From contig NZ_FOPH01000001.1 in assembly GCF_900113415.1 (NCBI RefSeq), positions 248,001 to 312,000 of the forward strand: 64,000 nt of DNA, written 5' to 3'. Below, piece by piece: positions 1 through 8,271 of this stretch (positions are counted from its first letter, which is position 1; every line of letters starts with the position of its first letter). Below the pieces are notes generated by a model that ran no database searches, had not been told where the DNA came from, and saw nothing but the letters and a program-made list of their open reading frames with translations. The stretch comes from Oribacterium sp. WCC10 (GTDB lineage Bacteria > Bacillota > Clostridia > Lachnospirales > Lachnospiraceae). The position numbers and the translations under genes are program-made.

Positions 1-1188
1 GAGGTAGCTGTTAACCGAAGCTACAACGGATTTATCGACTTTCTTGCCTTCCATTCTAATGTGCTTTACAGCTTCAGGATGAATCAGTACAAGAAGTTCC
101 TTTCCAATCTCCTTAAACAGGATCATGATTCGTGATACCTTGATTCCACCACCGGTGGAGCCTGCGCAGGCACCGCTAAACATAAGGAATAGTATGATCA
201 TCTGGCATGGTTGCGACCATGTATCAAAGTCCAATGTTGAAAAACCTGTGGTGGTTATCAGAGATGAAACAGTGAAAAAACTGTGATGCAGTGAATAAAT
301 CAGGTCTCCTCCACACAGCTTAAGGATGTTGAAAGCGATAAAAAGGGTTGCCGATAAGACAAAAATCAGGTACATCCTTGCTTCTTCACATCCCAGCGCA
401 TCTTTGAACTTTCTCTTTTCGCACAGGTAGTAAACATTAAAATTCACACCGAACATCAGCATCGCTATAGTGATGAGGAACTGGCTGAACATGCTGTAGT
501 CGGCCATTCCTGAATTTCTGACAGCGAAACCGCCCGTTCCGGCTGAACCGAAGGCGATGCACAGTGAATCGAAAAGTGACATTCCGCTGAGCATAAATAT
601 TATCACCCACGCCAATGTCAGTAAAAAGTAGATTTTGTAAAGTGCTTTTGCCGTGTCTGCAACTCTGGGAACCATCTTGCTGACATCAGGTCCGGGGGAT
701 TCGGCCTTCATGATCATCATATTGTATCCTCCCCCAAGAGGAAGAATGGTGAGAACCAGAACGAGAACACCCATGCCTCCTACCCAGTGACTGAAGGAAC
801 GCCAGAAAAGCAGTCCCTTGCCGAGATGTTCAACGTCACTGAGAATCGAGGCTCCGGTTGTTGTGAAACCGGAAACTATCTCGAATACAGCGTCGATGTA
901 ATGAGGTATCGTTTTGCTTATATAGAATGGTAATGCTCCTATCAGAGACATCACCATCCAGCTCAAAGCGCAGACTACGAAACCTTCACGAATATAGTAG
1001 GAAGTTCTTTTGGGCTTCCTTAATGTGGCCAGGGTGCCGATGAGAAAAGCGATAATAGCAGCAACTCCCAGTGCGTGGAAAGCCCAGATTTCCTTATAAA
1101 TCAATGCACAAACCATGGGCAGAAGCAACAGCGCCGCCTCGAGCTGTAATACCCATCCAAGTACATATACGATCATATTGATGTTCAT
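1..1188 (-). CDS. trkH: Trk-type potassium uptake protein TrkH, 3' end cut by window edge
   Basis: Membrane pore subunit of a Trk/Ktr potassium importer that works with the cytoplasmic NAD-binding subunit encoded just upstream. The 396 codons visible from the ATG at 1188 give repeated hydrophobic helices with the K+ filter-like loops typical of the family: a TTTGAS-type loop near residue 110, a GSAGTGGF loop near residue 210, a TTTGFST loop near 300 and a GACAGSTGGG loop near 330. The gene runs off the left edge, so the C-terminal pore segment is missing from view. It starts 14 bases after the trkA stop, which indicates one trkA-trkH transcript. No frameshift was seen in the visible part. Confidence 0.93.
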   Translation of the reverse strand, partial: MNINMIVYVLGWVLQLEAALLLLPMVCALIYKEIWAFHALGVAAIIAFLIGTLATLRKPKRTSYYIREGFVVCALSWMVMSLIGALPFYISKTIPHYIDAVFEIVSGFTTTGASILSDVEHLGKGLLFWRSFSHWVGGMGVLVLVLTILPLGGGYNMMIMKAESPGPDVSKMVPRVADTAKALYKIYFLLTLAWVIIFMLSGMSLFDSLCIAFGSAGTGGFAVRNSGMADYSMFSQFLITIAMLMFGVNFNVYYLCEKRKFKDALGCEEARMYLIFVLSATLFIAFNILKLCGGDLIYSLHHSFFTVSSLITTTGFSTLDFDTWSQPCQMIILFLMFSGACAGSTGGGIKVSRIMILFKEIGKELLVLIHPEAVKHIRMEGKKVDKSVVASVNSYL

Positions 1189-1202
1189 TAAACTAAGCTC
1201 CC

Positions 1203-2564
1203 TTATGCAAGAATGTCCTTAAGATCGTTAAATCCGGTATTGGTGGTGATAACGATAACATTGTCTCCCGGAAGCATGTAATCAGAACCTCCCGGTGTGA
1301 TGAGCTTGTTTCCTCGAACGATGGCTGCGATAAGGACATTTTTCTTGAACTTAAGCTCGGCAAATGTATGCTTAATGAGCTCATTGTTGTTTCCAACCTT
1401 GAATTCAAGAGCCTCAGCCTTGCCGTCTGCAATCTTGTACAGAGTTTCAACGTTTGAACCCTGTGAATTCTGAAGAGCTCGAACATATTGAACAATGTAG
1501 TCTGCAACAATCTGCTTTGGATAAATGATGGAGCCTAGATTGAGCTCATTGACAACATCATCGAAAGAGATACGGTTTATCTTTGTGACAAGACGTGCAT
1601 GTGACATCTTTCCGGCATAAAGAGAAAGCATGATATTCTCTTCGTCAAAGCCTGTAAGTGAGCAGAAAGCATCTGTATTCTCTAGACCTTCACGGATAAG
1701 AAGATCCTGATCTGTTCCGTCTCCGTTTATGATTGTGGCATCAGGGAACTCGTCTGCCAGGAAATCGCATCTATCCTTGTCGATCTCAATGATTTTGAGT
1801 TTACCCTTGAGCTTTGAAGCTTTCATTGACTTTGCAATGTAGTAAGTCACACGACCGCCGCCTACGATCATGATATCCTTTATAGGTGAGAAGCTGATGC
1901 CCAGTTTCTTTACGAAGGAGTTTGCCTGCTGTGCACCTGCTATAAAGCTGATGACATCCCCCTCCATGATCTCATGGATACCTGAAGGAATGATAACTTC
2001 CTCACCTCTTTCGATTGAACATATCAGGAGATTGATGCCAAGAGTTCTGGAGATATCCATGATCTTCATGCCACAGATTTCACTGTGTTCAGGAACCTTA
2101 ACTCTGATAAGGTCGATTTTTCCTCGTGAAAAGCTATCAATCTTCATGGCTGACGGGAAACGGAGAAGTCTTGAAACTTCCTTGGCTGCCGCCATTTCGG
2201 GATTGATGACCATAGCCAGGTTAAGTTCATCACGAAGATATGTGATCTCATCTGTATATTCCGGATTTCTGATACGTGCTATGGTGCTGCAGTTACCCTC
2301 CTTCTTTGCGATAAGGCAGCAAAGCATATTTATCTCATCTGAATCAGTGGCAGCGATGAGAACATCTGCATTCTTAACTCCGGCTTCCTGCTGTGTTTTC
2401 AGCATGGCACCGTTTCCGTTAATTCCCATTACATCGATGGTATCCACAGCATGGCGAAGAGCCTTTTCGTTGTGATCTATGATTGTAATGTTGTGATTTT
2501 CCTTGTTGAGCTGTGCGGCCAGAGTCAGACCGACTTTGCCGCAACCTACAACGATTATATTCAT
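1203..2564 (-). CDS. trkA: Trk potassium uptake regulatory subunit TrkA
   Basis: Peripheral NAD(H)-binding subunit that gates the TrkH potassium pore. The 453-residue protein has the full-length two-copy architecture: Rossmann fold with GCGKVG near residues 7-12, a first TrkA_C domain near 135-215, a second Rossmann fold with VGGGRV near residue 232, and a second TrkA_C domain at the C-terminus. The ATG at 2564 was chosen over one 23 codons upstream because GGAG lies 6 bases ahead of it and the Rossmann strand begins at once (MNIIVVG). It is followed 14 bases later by trkH. Confidence 0.95.
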   Translation of the reverse strand: MNIIVVGCGKVGLTLAAQLNKENHNITIIDHNEKALRHAVDTIDVMGINGNGAMLKTQQEAGVKNADVLIAATDSDEINMLCCLIAKKEGNCSTIARIRNPEYTDEITYLRDELNLAMVINPEMAAAKEVSRLLRFPSAMKIDSFSRGKIDLIRVKVPEHSEICGMKIMDISRTLGINLLICSIERGEEVIIPSGIHEIMEGDVISFIAGAQQANSFVKKLGISFSPIKDIMIVGGGRVTYYIAKSMKASKLKGKLKIIEIDKDRCDFLADEFPDATIINGDGTDQDLLIREGLENTDAFCSLTGFDEENIMLSLYAGKMSHARLVTKINRISFDDVVNELNLGSIIYPKQIVADYIVQYVRALQNSQGSNVETLYKIADGKAEALEFKVGNNNELIKHTFAELKFKKNVLIAAIVRGNKLITPGGSDYMLPGDNVIVITTNTGFNDLKDILA

Positions 2565-2669
2565 ACAAATCTCCATTAATGAATAAGTCCGGTCAAATAG
2601 CAAATGTGAAATGAAATATTTTTTCAGAATCACCTGTGCAGAAGTATTGACGGGACTTATACATAATTA

Positions 2670-3239
2670 CTAAATATTGGTTTTATCCTCTTCTCCTGAA
2701 CCTGCCTTATCCCTCTCATCCAGATCCCGCTGCAACGGTTCCAGATAATGTACGAACATATCCTTGTGTGAACGTATGGAATAATTGTGGTCAAGTTCGT
2801 CATAATTGAAGGACTTTTTGCCACCGTTTTCCATTCGCTCCCAAAAGTAAAGTATGTCTCTGAATGGAATATAGTAGGTTTCATTTCTTGTAGTGAAAGA
2901 AAGAATGATAAAGCTTATTCCACCCTGCTCCTCAAAGGCCTTCATGAATCTGACCTGATGTGGATGGAGGTTTTGAAGAGGCCAAAGATCCTTGGCACAT
3001 TCCTTCGCATCAAAACATACAGGAATGCCTTGAACTACGCCAATGTAATCCACAGTAGATTTCTGGTCAAAATATGCCAGTGTTATCTGAGTGTGGTCTT
3101 CATTCATATTGATAGGCGTGATAGGAGTGGGAATCTTCTGCACCACTGCAAGGTGCTTGTCGAAATACGCATCATTTGTGCGATTAATGAGGTCTTCAAG
3201 TTGTGAACCTCGAAGACCTCTGGATTTCCATGTGCCCAT
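2670..3239 (-). CDS. recU: Holliday junction resolvase RecU
   Basis: Firmicute resolvase that cuts four-way DNA junctions during recombination and repair. The 189-residue product carries the family signature: an N-terminal NR..N..Y segment, KIPTP at 35-39, STVDYIGV near 61-68, and the nuclease core FDAKE at 76-80. By family knowledge Asp64, Asp77 and Lys79 would bind metal and catalyse cleavage; the middle acid is Asp where the Bacillus enzyme has Glu. The C-terminus has an extra charged tail. Its ATG overlaps the trpS stop by one base (TAATG), so translation is probably coupled to trpS. In many Firmicutes recU sits beside a penicillin-binding protein gene; here it does not. Confidence 0.88.
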   Translation of the reverse strand: MGTWKSRGLRGSQLEDLINRTNDAYFDKHLAVVQKIPTPITPINMNEDHTQITLAYFDQKSTVDYIGVVQGIPVCFDAKECAKDLWPLQNLHPHQVRFMKAFEEQGGISFIILSFTTRNETYYIPFRDILYFWERMENGGKKSFNYDELDHNYSIRSHKDMFVHYLEPLQRDLDERDKAGSGEEDKTNI

Positions 3240-4384
3240 TATTTACGGCTCTCGTTAAGCCAGTCGCTCCAATCGGAAACCATAGTAGACTTGTCATCAA
3301 AATAGTTGATGCGCATTGCCTCACGACACTCTGCGAGAGTTTGATTTGTGACTTTGACTGCGTGGTCTGTACCTTCCTTAAGGATGTCATAAACAGAAGC
3401 GATATCCTTCTCCCACTTTGTACGCTCGGCACGAATAGGTGTAAGCATCTCTTCAACAACCTTGAGAAGGAACTTCTTACACTTGACGTCACCAAGACCA
3501 CCTCTCTGATAATGCTCCTTCATCTCGTCAAGGTTCTTGTAATCAGGAAGGTAATCCGCAAACTGACTGTCATCACGAAGGAAAGCATCAAGGTATGTAA
3601 ATACCATATTGCCTTCAACGTGACCCGGATCTGCAACATTGATATGAGTAGGATCTGTATACATGCTCATGATCTTCTGCTTTACAGAAGCCTCATCATC
3701 AGACAGATAAATGCAGTTTCCGAGAGACTTTGACATCTTGGCCTTGCCGTCTATACCCGGAAGTCTTCTCTGGGCCGCAACATCAGGAATGAGGATATCC
3801 GGCTCAACAAGAACATCGCACTTATAGATAGTATTGAAGCGGTGAGCAATCTCGCGGCACTGCTCAACCATCGGCATCTGGTCTTCACCTGCAGGAACAG
3901 TTGTTGCCTTGAATGCTGTGATATCTGCAGTCTGTGATACAGGATATGTAAAGAAACCTGCCGGGAGACCTGCTTCGTTATCGTCGGAATCATTACCGCT
4001 GAAACCGCGCATCTGCATCTCTGACTTTACTGTCGGGTTTCTGGAAAGACGCTGGGTTGTAACCAGATTCATATAGTAGAAAGTCAGTGCGTGAAGTGCA
4101 GGAATCGCGGACTGAATTGATATGAATGACTTTGCAGGATCGATACCGACTGAAAGGTAGTCAAGTGTTACCTCGATGATGTTGTCGCGAACCTTCTTCG
4201 GGTTTGCCCAGTTGTCGGTGAGTGCCTGATCGTCTGCAACAAGAATATTTATCTCATCAAACTTACCTGAGTTCTGAAGCTCAACTCTTCTCTTGAGAGA
4301 ACCGATGTAGTGACCAAGATGAAGCTTTCCGGTTGGTCTGTCTCCGGTAAGGATTATTTTCTTTTCACTGTCTTTAGCTAACAT
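3239..4384 (-). CDS. trpS: Tryptophan--tRNA ligase
   Basis: Class I aminoacyl-tRNA synthetase that charges tRNA-Trp. It shows the HIGH-like motif LHLGHY at about residues 21-26, following GDRPTG, and the KMSKS loop at 216-220. The length is 381 residues, slightly longer than the Bacillus enzyme, with an insert around residues 125-145. The ATG at 4384 is preferred to one 19 codons upstream because GGAGG lies 6 bases before it and the upstream part does not look like family sequence. It is the first gene of a trpS-recU unit. The leader contains two inverted repeats but no recognisable T-box core. Confidence 0.94.
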   Translation of the reverse strand: MLAKDSEKKIILTGDRPTGKLHLGHYIGSLKRRVELQNSGKFDEINILVADDQALTDNWANPKKVRDNIIEVTLDYLSVGIDPAKSFISIQSAIPALHALTFYYMNLVTTQRLSRNPTVKSEMQMRGFSGNDSDDNEAGLPAGFFTYPVSQTADITAFKATTVPAGEDQMPMVEQCREIAHRFNTIYKCDVLVEPDILIPDVAAQRRLPGIDGKAKMSKSLGNCIYLSDDEASVKQKIMSMYTDPTHINVADPGHVEGNMVFTYLDAFLRDDSQFADYLPDYKNLDEMKEHYQRGGLGDVKCKKFLLKVVEEMLTPIRAERTKWEKDIASVYDILKEGTDHAVKVTNQTLAECREAMRINYFDDKSTMVSDWSDWLNESRK

Positions 4385-4419
4385 GTGTGCCTCCGGTAAA
4401 ATACATATAATTACGTGAA

Positions 4420-4459
4420 TGTCAAAGCTCTTGACACGCACAGCTGAGGTTTAACCTCA
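4420..4459 (-). promoter_or_regulatory. Two inverted repeats in the trpS leader
   Basis: Two short perfect dyads lie between the putative promoter and trpS: TGAGGTT-T-AACCTCA at 4445-4459 and TGTCAA-AGCTC-TTGACA at 4420-4436. They are about 60 and 36 bases before the ATG. They could be operator sites or leader hairpins; no regulator can be named. No T-box specifier stem or T-box sequence was found. Confidence 0.4.
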
Positions 4460-4518
4460 CTGTTGTTGAGATGCCCGTAAGTTCCTTCAAATGGCTGCAC
4501 ATCAACACATTTCCGTAA

Positions 4519-4527
4519 ATTATAACA
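4519..4527 (-). promoter_or_regulatory. Putative extended -10 promoter for trpS-recU
   Basis: Read on the minus strand, TGTTATAAT is an extended -10 box (TGn followed by TATAAT). It lies just outside the yraN stop and about 135 bases before the trpS start. No good -35 hexamer is seen, as expected for an extended -10 promoter. Confidence 0.5.
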
Positions 4528-4529
4528 TA

Positions 4530-5060
4530 TCAGAATGCATTTTTAAACAAACTTATGGAGTCCCCGTCTATAGAAATGACGTCGAAACGGCATGGAGTCC
4601 CTGTGAGACTGAGATGCTTTGACATCAGGTAGGCAGTGGCAACTTTCTTCAGCAGACTCTGCTTTTTAATGTCTACAGCTTCGCAGCCATAACCATGCCG
4701 GGAACTCTTTCTGGCCTTTACTTCAACAAAAACGAGAAACTGGCCGTCCCTTGCGATAATGTCGATTTCATTCTTATGGAATCGAAAATTGCGCTCAAGT
4801 ATCGTATACCCATTCTCTTCAAGATATAAGGAAGCTTTTGTTTCTGATAGAAACCCCTTCAGGTGATTATCCCGCCTTGCTTCCGAACGGACATTGTTTT
4901 TGTTATCGGATGATGTCCTTTTATCTGCCCGGGCTCCTGATGAATATTCCGTCGAAGAGATTCTTCCATAGTGAGAAGGCCTTTTATAGGAACTGAATAC
5001 AGGGGGTAATGTTTTCTCACTGTCAGATGTTTTTCTGTTTTCTGTCATGTCCGGAATCAT
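4530..5060 (-). CDS. yraN: YraN/UPF0102 family nuclease-like protein
   Basis: Small protein of the UPF0102 family, which has a restriction-endonuclease-like fold; its cellular role is not settled. The conserved part is the C-terminal ~110 residues, with the family pattern GxxAExxAxxxLxxxGYxILxRNFR and the core VFVEVKAR, whose E and K correspond to nuclease-type acid and lysine positions. The N-terminal ~65 residues are low-complexity, rich in Ser, Arg and Lys, and look unstructured. The ATG at 5060 overlaps the rnhB stop by one base and is the start used here; ATGs at 5102 and 5048 are also possible because no ribosome-binding site decides between them. The rnhB-yraN order is common in Firmicutes. 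Confidence 0.82.
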   Translation of the reverse strand: MIPDMTENRKTSDSEKTLPPVFSSYKRPSHYGRISSTEYSSGARADKRTSSDNKNNVRSEARRDNHLKGFLSETKASLYLEENGYTILERNFRFHKNEIDIIARDGQFLVFVEVKARKSSRHGYGCEAVDIKKQSLLKKVATAYLMSKHLSLTGTPCRFDVISIDGDSISLFKNAF

Positions 5061-5725
5061 TAAACAAATTTCTTTATGAAAGATCTTCTGTGTATCGGGC
5101 ATGGCCCTAACTCCTTGAGAGCCGCTATGTGGGCCGCTGTGCCGTAACCTTTGTGTTTGGCAAATCCATAACCCGGATACTTTTCATCGTACTCTGCCAT
5201 TAGGTGATCCCTGGTGACTTTCGCAAGTACGCTTGCAGCAGCTATAGACACTGACTTTGCATCACCCTTGATGATGGAAATCTGAGGGATTTCGACACCG
5301 GGAATCTCAACCGCATCATTTAAGAGGAGCTCAGGAGTCTCTCCCAGTCCCTTTTCTTTAAGCATTGTCGAAGTCTTGTCTATGGCTATACGCATGGCTT
5401 CATAATCGGCCTGAAGTATGTTTATCTCGTCGATACGTTCTTCATCGACTATGCCTACTCCGTAGGCCAAAGCTTTCTCCATTACTTCAGGAAACAGGGC
5501 TTCACGGCGCTTTTCACTGAGTTTCTTTGAGTCATTGAGGTAAAGTATCACCGCATCTTTTGGAAGTATGCAGCAGGCGGCAACAACAGGTCCTGCAAGC
5601 GGTCCTCTTCCTGCCTCGTCAATACCTGCAATCAAAGCATATTCAGAATGAGCTTCCTCATATTCATGCATCAGTTTGAGACGTTCAAGCTCTTTTTCCA
5701 AACGTTCACCTTTTAATTCTCTCAT
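5060..5725 (-). CDS. rnhB: Ribonuclease HII
   Basis: Removes RNA from RNA-DNA hybrids and single ribonucleotides from DNA. The product of 221 residues has the RNase HII opening motif IAGIDEAGRGPLAGPVVAA near residues 33-51, with the catalytic Asp-Glu pair in DEAGRG, the DSKKLS loop near 75, and later conserved acidic positions. It is transcribed after rbgA across a 313-base gap, and overlaps yraN by one base. Confidence 0.94.
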   Translation of the reverse strand: MRELKGERLEKELERLKLMHEYEEAHSEYALIAGIDEAGRGPLAGPVVAACCILPKDAVILYLNDSKKLSEKRREALFPEVMEKALAYGVGIVDEERIDEINILQADYEAMRIAIDKTSTMLKEKGLGETPELLLNDAVEIPGVEIPQISIIKGDAKSVSIAAASVLAKVTRDHLMAEYDEKYPGYGFAKHKGYGTAAHIAALKELGPCPIHRRSFIKKFV

Positions 5726-5762
5726 ATATACTGAATCCGATATTTATTCGGACATGCCCTTT

Positions 5763-5789
5763 CTAAATAATGTATGACATAAAAGCCAT
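5763..5789 (-). CDS. Possible 8-codon leader ORF before rnhB
   Basis: On the minus strand a strong AAGGAG site is followed, at ideal 8-base spacing, by ATG and an 8-codon frame (MAFMSYII) ending in TAG about 37 bases before the rnhB start. The site lies inside the 9-bp AAGCCTGTC/GACAGGCTT hairpin. It may be a leader peptide or translational enhancer, or chance; nothing besides the ribosome-binding site and spacing supports it. Confidence 0.25.
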   Translation of the reverse strand: MAFMSYII

Positions 5790-6030
5790 AAGCCTGTCTC
5801 CTTCTTTTGCTCGCACGCAAGTTAGGTGACAGGCTTCTTGATGTGTCCAATCTGCTTTGTAGCGCCGGCTCTCGCAAAGCAACTTTTAATGAGCCGGTGT
5901 TTCGATAGAGCACGTAAGGACGTTTTTTCCGGCACTGACTTTCGATACAGGAATCGGTATACTTTAATTTAAATAAGTACCACAACCACGCAGTCTAATG
6001 GGAAATACTGCTGATGCCGGTATCGAAAGT
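5790..6030. repeat. Hairpin-rich intergenic segment between rbgA and rnhB
   Basis: This 313-base gap holds no convincing gene. It contains a 9-bp inverted repeat AAGCCTGTC/GACAGGCTT (5790-5798 and 5828-5836), a nearly perfect GCCGGCTC/GAGCCGGT pair around 5867-5899, and an 11-bp perfect inverted repeat ACTTTCGATAC/GTATCGAAAGT (5938-5948 and 6020-6030). The arrangement resembles the other structured intergenic elements in this window but shares no clear sequence with them. Confidence 0.45.
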
Positions 6031-6038
6031 GCATATTA

Positions 6039-6923
6039 TTAGGTTTCGGATTGATCCTGTTCGTCATCAATACCACCAGGAACATGTTCCAGAGTAATGT
6101 TTCCGAGACGTCCGCTTCTGAAATCATCAAGGATTATCTTGGCGGTTTTTGAATAGTCAACGTCTCCGCCTTTCTTGATGCAGCCGCGCTTCTTTCCGAT
6201 GGCATCGAATACTTTGATAGCTTCCTCGTCATCGGTTACAGTCTCTCCATAGCGGTTTGTGAGGGCATCAGGATAGTAACGGACCAGGTATTTCAAAAGG
6301 TAAAATACCAGCTCGTCAATGTTGATGATCTGATCGTTGATTGATCCGATCATGGCAAGGTTGAGACCGACTATCTCGCGCTCGAATTTTGGCCAGGTGA
6401 TACCCGGAGTATCAAGAAGCTGAAGGCGCTTGCCCACATTGATCCATTGGTTTCCTCTGGTGACACCGGGCTTATTTCCGGTTTTTGCCATTGCCTTTCC
6501 AACATAGGTATTGATAAATGTTGACTTACCGACATTTGGAATGCCAAGAACCATGGCTCTGATGGTTGGAGTTTTGATACCGCGCTTCAGATTCTTTTCA
6601 ATCAGCGGCTGGCATGCTTCATCGATAAGTGATGGGAGTTTTTTGAGGCTTCCCTTGTTTCTGGCATCGATTTCCATAGTATAGAAGCCCTTCTTTGCAT
6701 AGTAGGAAGCAAATCTTTTGGTTTCCTTCTTATCTGCAAGGTCGGCTTTGTTAAGAAGAAGTATACGTGATTTCTCCTTTGCAAAACTGTCTACATCCGG
6801 GTTTCTTGAAGACTCCGGACAACGGGCATCAACTACTTCGATAACCAGGTCTACAAGCTTCAGATCTTCGCGAATATTTCGTTTTGCCTTGGCCATATGA
6901 CCGGGATACCATTGAATATGCAT
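6039..6923 (-). CDS. rbgA: Ribosome biogenesis GTPase RbgA/YlqF
   Basis: Circularly permuted GTPase needed for late 50S subunit assembly. The permuted order is visible in the 294-residue product: G4 NKAD at 58-61 comes first, then the P-loop GIPNVGKS at 127-134, then G3 DTPG at 171-174. The N-terminal WYPGHM motif near residue 5-10 is characteristic. Its ribosome-binding site GGAGA lies 5 bases ahead of the ATG. It follows lepB after about 90 bases and precedes rnhB, matching the usual Firmicute order rplS-lepB-rbgA-rnhB. Confidence 0.95.
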   Translation of the reverse strand: MHIQWYPGHMAKAKRNIREDLKLVDLVIEVVDARCPESSRNPDVDSFAKEKSRILLLNKADLADKKETKRFASYYAKKGFYTMEIDARNKGSLKKLPSLIDEACQPLIEKNLKRGIKTPTIRAMVLGIPNVGKSTFINTYVGKAMAKTGNKPGVTRGNQWINVGKRLQLLDTPGITWPKFEREIVGLNLAMIGSINDQIINIDELVFYLLKYLVRYYPDALTNRYGETVTDDEEAIKVFDAIGKKRGCIKKGGDVDYSKTAKIILDDFRSGRLGNITLEHVPGGIDDEQDQSET

Positions 6924-7016
6924 TTAAATCTCCTTTTTTAGGTACAGATACGGACTGAATTACTGTCCATGTTTAAAACTGCAAACTGAGGAAATACGGA
7001 GTTTTTCTCCGAAGTT

Positions 7017-7544
7017 TTATTTGACAAAATTTATTTTATCTAAAGGTAATAATATGAACCAGACCTTACCGGTGATTTGGGATTTATGAACATTTCCGAC
7101 GTTGATAAAACGGCTGTCTTCGGAAGAGTCGGCATTGTCTCCGATAAGGAAGTATTCGTCCTCCATGAGCTGAACCGGCTTTTCTGCAATGCCGGCAAGG
7201 GAAATGTTTGATATTTTATCACTTTCAAGAAGTGTTCCGTTTATGTATATACGGCCATTCTGGATGACCACAGTTTCGCCCGGAAGACCTACGACTCTTT
7301 TGATATTCTCTGTAGAATCATTCTTCTGAAAAATAACCACATCAAGGCGTGAAGGCTTTAAGAACTTGTATTTCAATGTATCGACCAGTGCGATCTCACC
7401 GGATGATAAGCCCGGTTCCATGCTGTGCCCTGATATCTCCACGGTAGTGAGGAAACTGTGTACTATGAACCAGGCCAGCGCGATAAGAACAAATATATTG
7501 GTTAGTGTATGTACTGTTTTTTGTATGAAACTCTTTTCCCGCAT
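7017..7544 (-). CDS. lepB: Type I signal peptidase
   Basis: Membrane serine protease that removes signal peptides from exported proteins. The 175-residue protein has one N-terminal membrane helix (about residues 16-31). The catalytic Ser41 lies in SGHSMEP and the general base Lys82 in NIKRVVGLPG; the substrate-binding box GDNADSSEDSR near residue 140 is also present. This is the small single-membrane-span Gram-positive form. It lies between rplS and rbgA. A terminator hairpin behind rplS means lepB is reached by readthrough or has an unseen promoter. Confidence 0.94.
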   Translation of the reverse strand: MREKSFIQKTVHTLTNIFVLIALAWFIVHSFLTTVEISGHSMEPGLSSGEIALVDTLKYKFLKPSRLDVVIFQKNDSTENIKRVVGLPGETVVIQNGRIYINGTLLESDKISNISLAGIAEKPVQLMEDEYFLIGDNADSSEDSRFINVGNVHKSQITGKVWFILLPLDKINFVK

Positions 7545-7575
7545 AATGATCCCTCGATTTGGTTAATTAAGAAAA

Positions 7576-7601
7576 GGGGCATCCCGTAAACGGAACACCC
7601 C
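7576..7601 (-). terminator. Intrinsic terminator after rplS
   Basis: On the minus strand, GGGG...CCCC with an inner CCGT/ACGG pairing is followed by TTTTC. It begins about 23 bases after the rplS stop and lies before the lepB start. Confidence 0.7.
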
Positions 7602-7624
7602 AAAAGATCTTAATCAATAACAGA

Positions 7625-7972
7625 TTACAGAGCCTTAACCTTAGCTGCCTTACCTGTACGCTGTCTGAGATATGTAAGCTTAGCTCTTCTAACCTTACCA
7701 GCTCTAACAACCTCAACCTTCTCAACCATTGGGCTGTGAAGTGGCCAGGTCTTCTCAACACCTACACCGTTAGATGTCTTTCTAACTGTGAATGTGATTC
7801 TGTTTGAACCACCCTGGATCTTGAGAACTGTACCCTCGAAAACCTGTAATCTCTCGCGGTTACCCTCTTTGATCTTGTTGTAAACCTTTACTGTGTCACC
7901 TGTGTTGAAGCTGGGAACCTCAGCCTTAAGCTGACCCTGCTCAATGCTCTTGATGATATCGCTGTTTGCCAT
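7625..7972 (-). CDS. rplS: 50S ribosomal protein L19
   Basis: Large-subunit protein at the 30S-50S interface. The 115-residue product has the usual L19 length and family segments [32 protein letters not shown] and [20 protein letters not shown]. The start at 7972 is set by a strong AGGAGG site 7 bases upstream; an in-frame extension of 39 codons upstream is leader sequence. It closes the rpsP-khpA-rimM-trmD-rplS cluster, but repeat element 1A and its own putative promoter separate it from trmD. Confidence 0.97.
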   Translation of the reverse strand: MANSDIIKSIEQGQLKAEVPSFNTGDTVKVYNKIKEGNRERLQVFEGTVLKIQGGSNRITFTVRKTSNGVGVEKTWPLHSPMVEKVEVVRAGKVRRAKLTYLRQRTGKAAKVKAL

Positions 7973-7989
7973 TGTGCTACCTCCTAATA

Positions 7990-8060
7990 CTATTTGACAT
8001 TCATTCACGGATTTCTCGTCCGGCCTTATATATCCGGAATCCCCTATTCCGAGCATCGGA
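7990..8060 (-). ncRNA. Candidate structured leader of rplS (L19 leader type)
   Basis: Between the putative promoter and the rplS ribosome-binding site the minus-strand transcript can form CGGAAT-AGGGG-ATTCCG (8035-8051) followed by TCCGG/CCGGA, ending near the AGGAGG. Firmicute L19 genes are known to carry an autoregulatory leader; assignment to that family is inference from position and hairpin pattern only. Confidence 0.35.
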
Positions 8061-8098
8061 ACCGTCAGAGGAATATCTCTTTTAGTCACAACTTTTGT

Positions 8099-8127
8099 AA
8101 TTTAACATACATCCATGCATAATGCAA
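8099..8127 (-). promoter_or_regulatory. Putative promoter for rplS
   Basis: On the minus strand TTGCAT (8122-8127) is separated by 17 bases from TAAATT (8099-8104). It lies between repeat element 1A and the rplS leader. Confidence 0.4.
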
Positions 8128-8146
8128 GCGAATTTAGACTATTTTT

Positions 8147-8271
8147 AGGAAACGCTGATTAAAGCGTTTCTCCGGACGGATTTTCGATGAGAAGTGTAAA
8201 CTTCCTTTGAAAATCCGTGCCCCGGTGCCGGAGACTCTGAGGAAAAACTGATATAATCAGTGTTTCCTCAG
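8147..8271 (-). repeat. Dispersed three-hairpin repeat, copy 1A (behind trmD)
   Basis: Copy of the dispersed repeat, read from trmD on the minus strand. Hairpin 3 (CTGAGGAAA.../TTTCCTCAG) comes first, then a CTCCGG...CCGGGG linker, hairpin 2 (GGATTTTC.../GAAAATCC) and hairpin 1 (GAAACGCTTTAATCAGCGTTTC). The TGA stop codon of trmD is formed by the first bases of the element. Compare 17482, 33269, 35955 and 42506. Confidence 0.85.

Noticed and set aside
4385-4529. T-box riboswitch before trpS
   Set aside because: No T-box core sequence or specifier arrangement could be found in the 145-base leader.
5722-5985. 87-codon minus-strand frame between rbgA and rnhB
   Set aside because: Its sequence is the translation of hairpin arms, overlaps the rnhB start, and has no ribosome-binding site.
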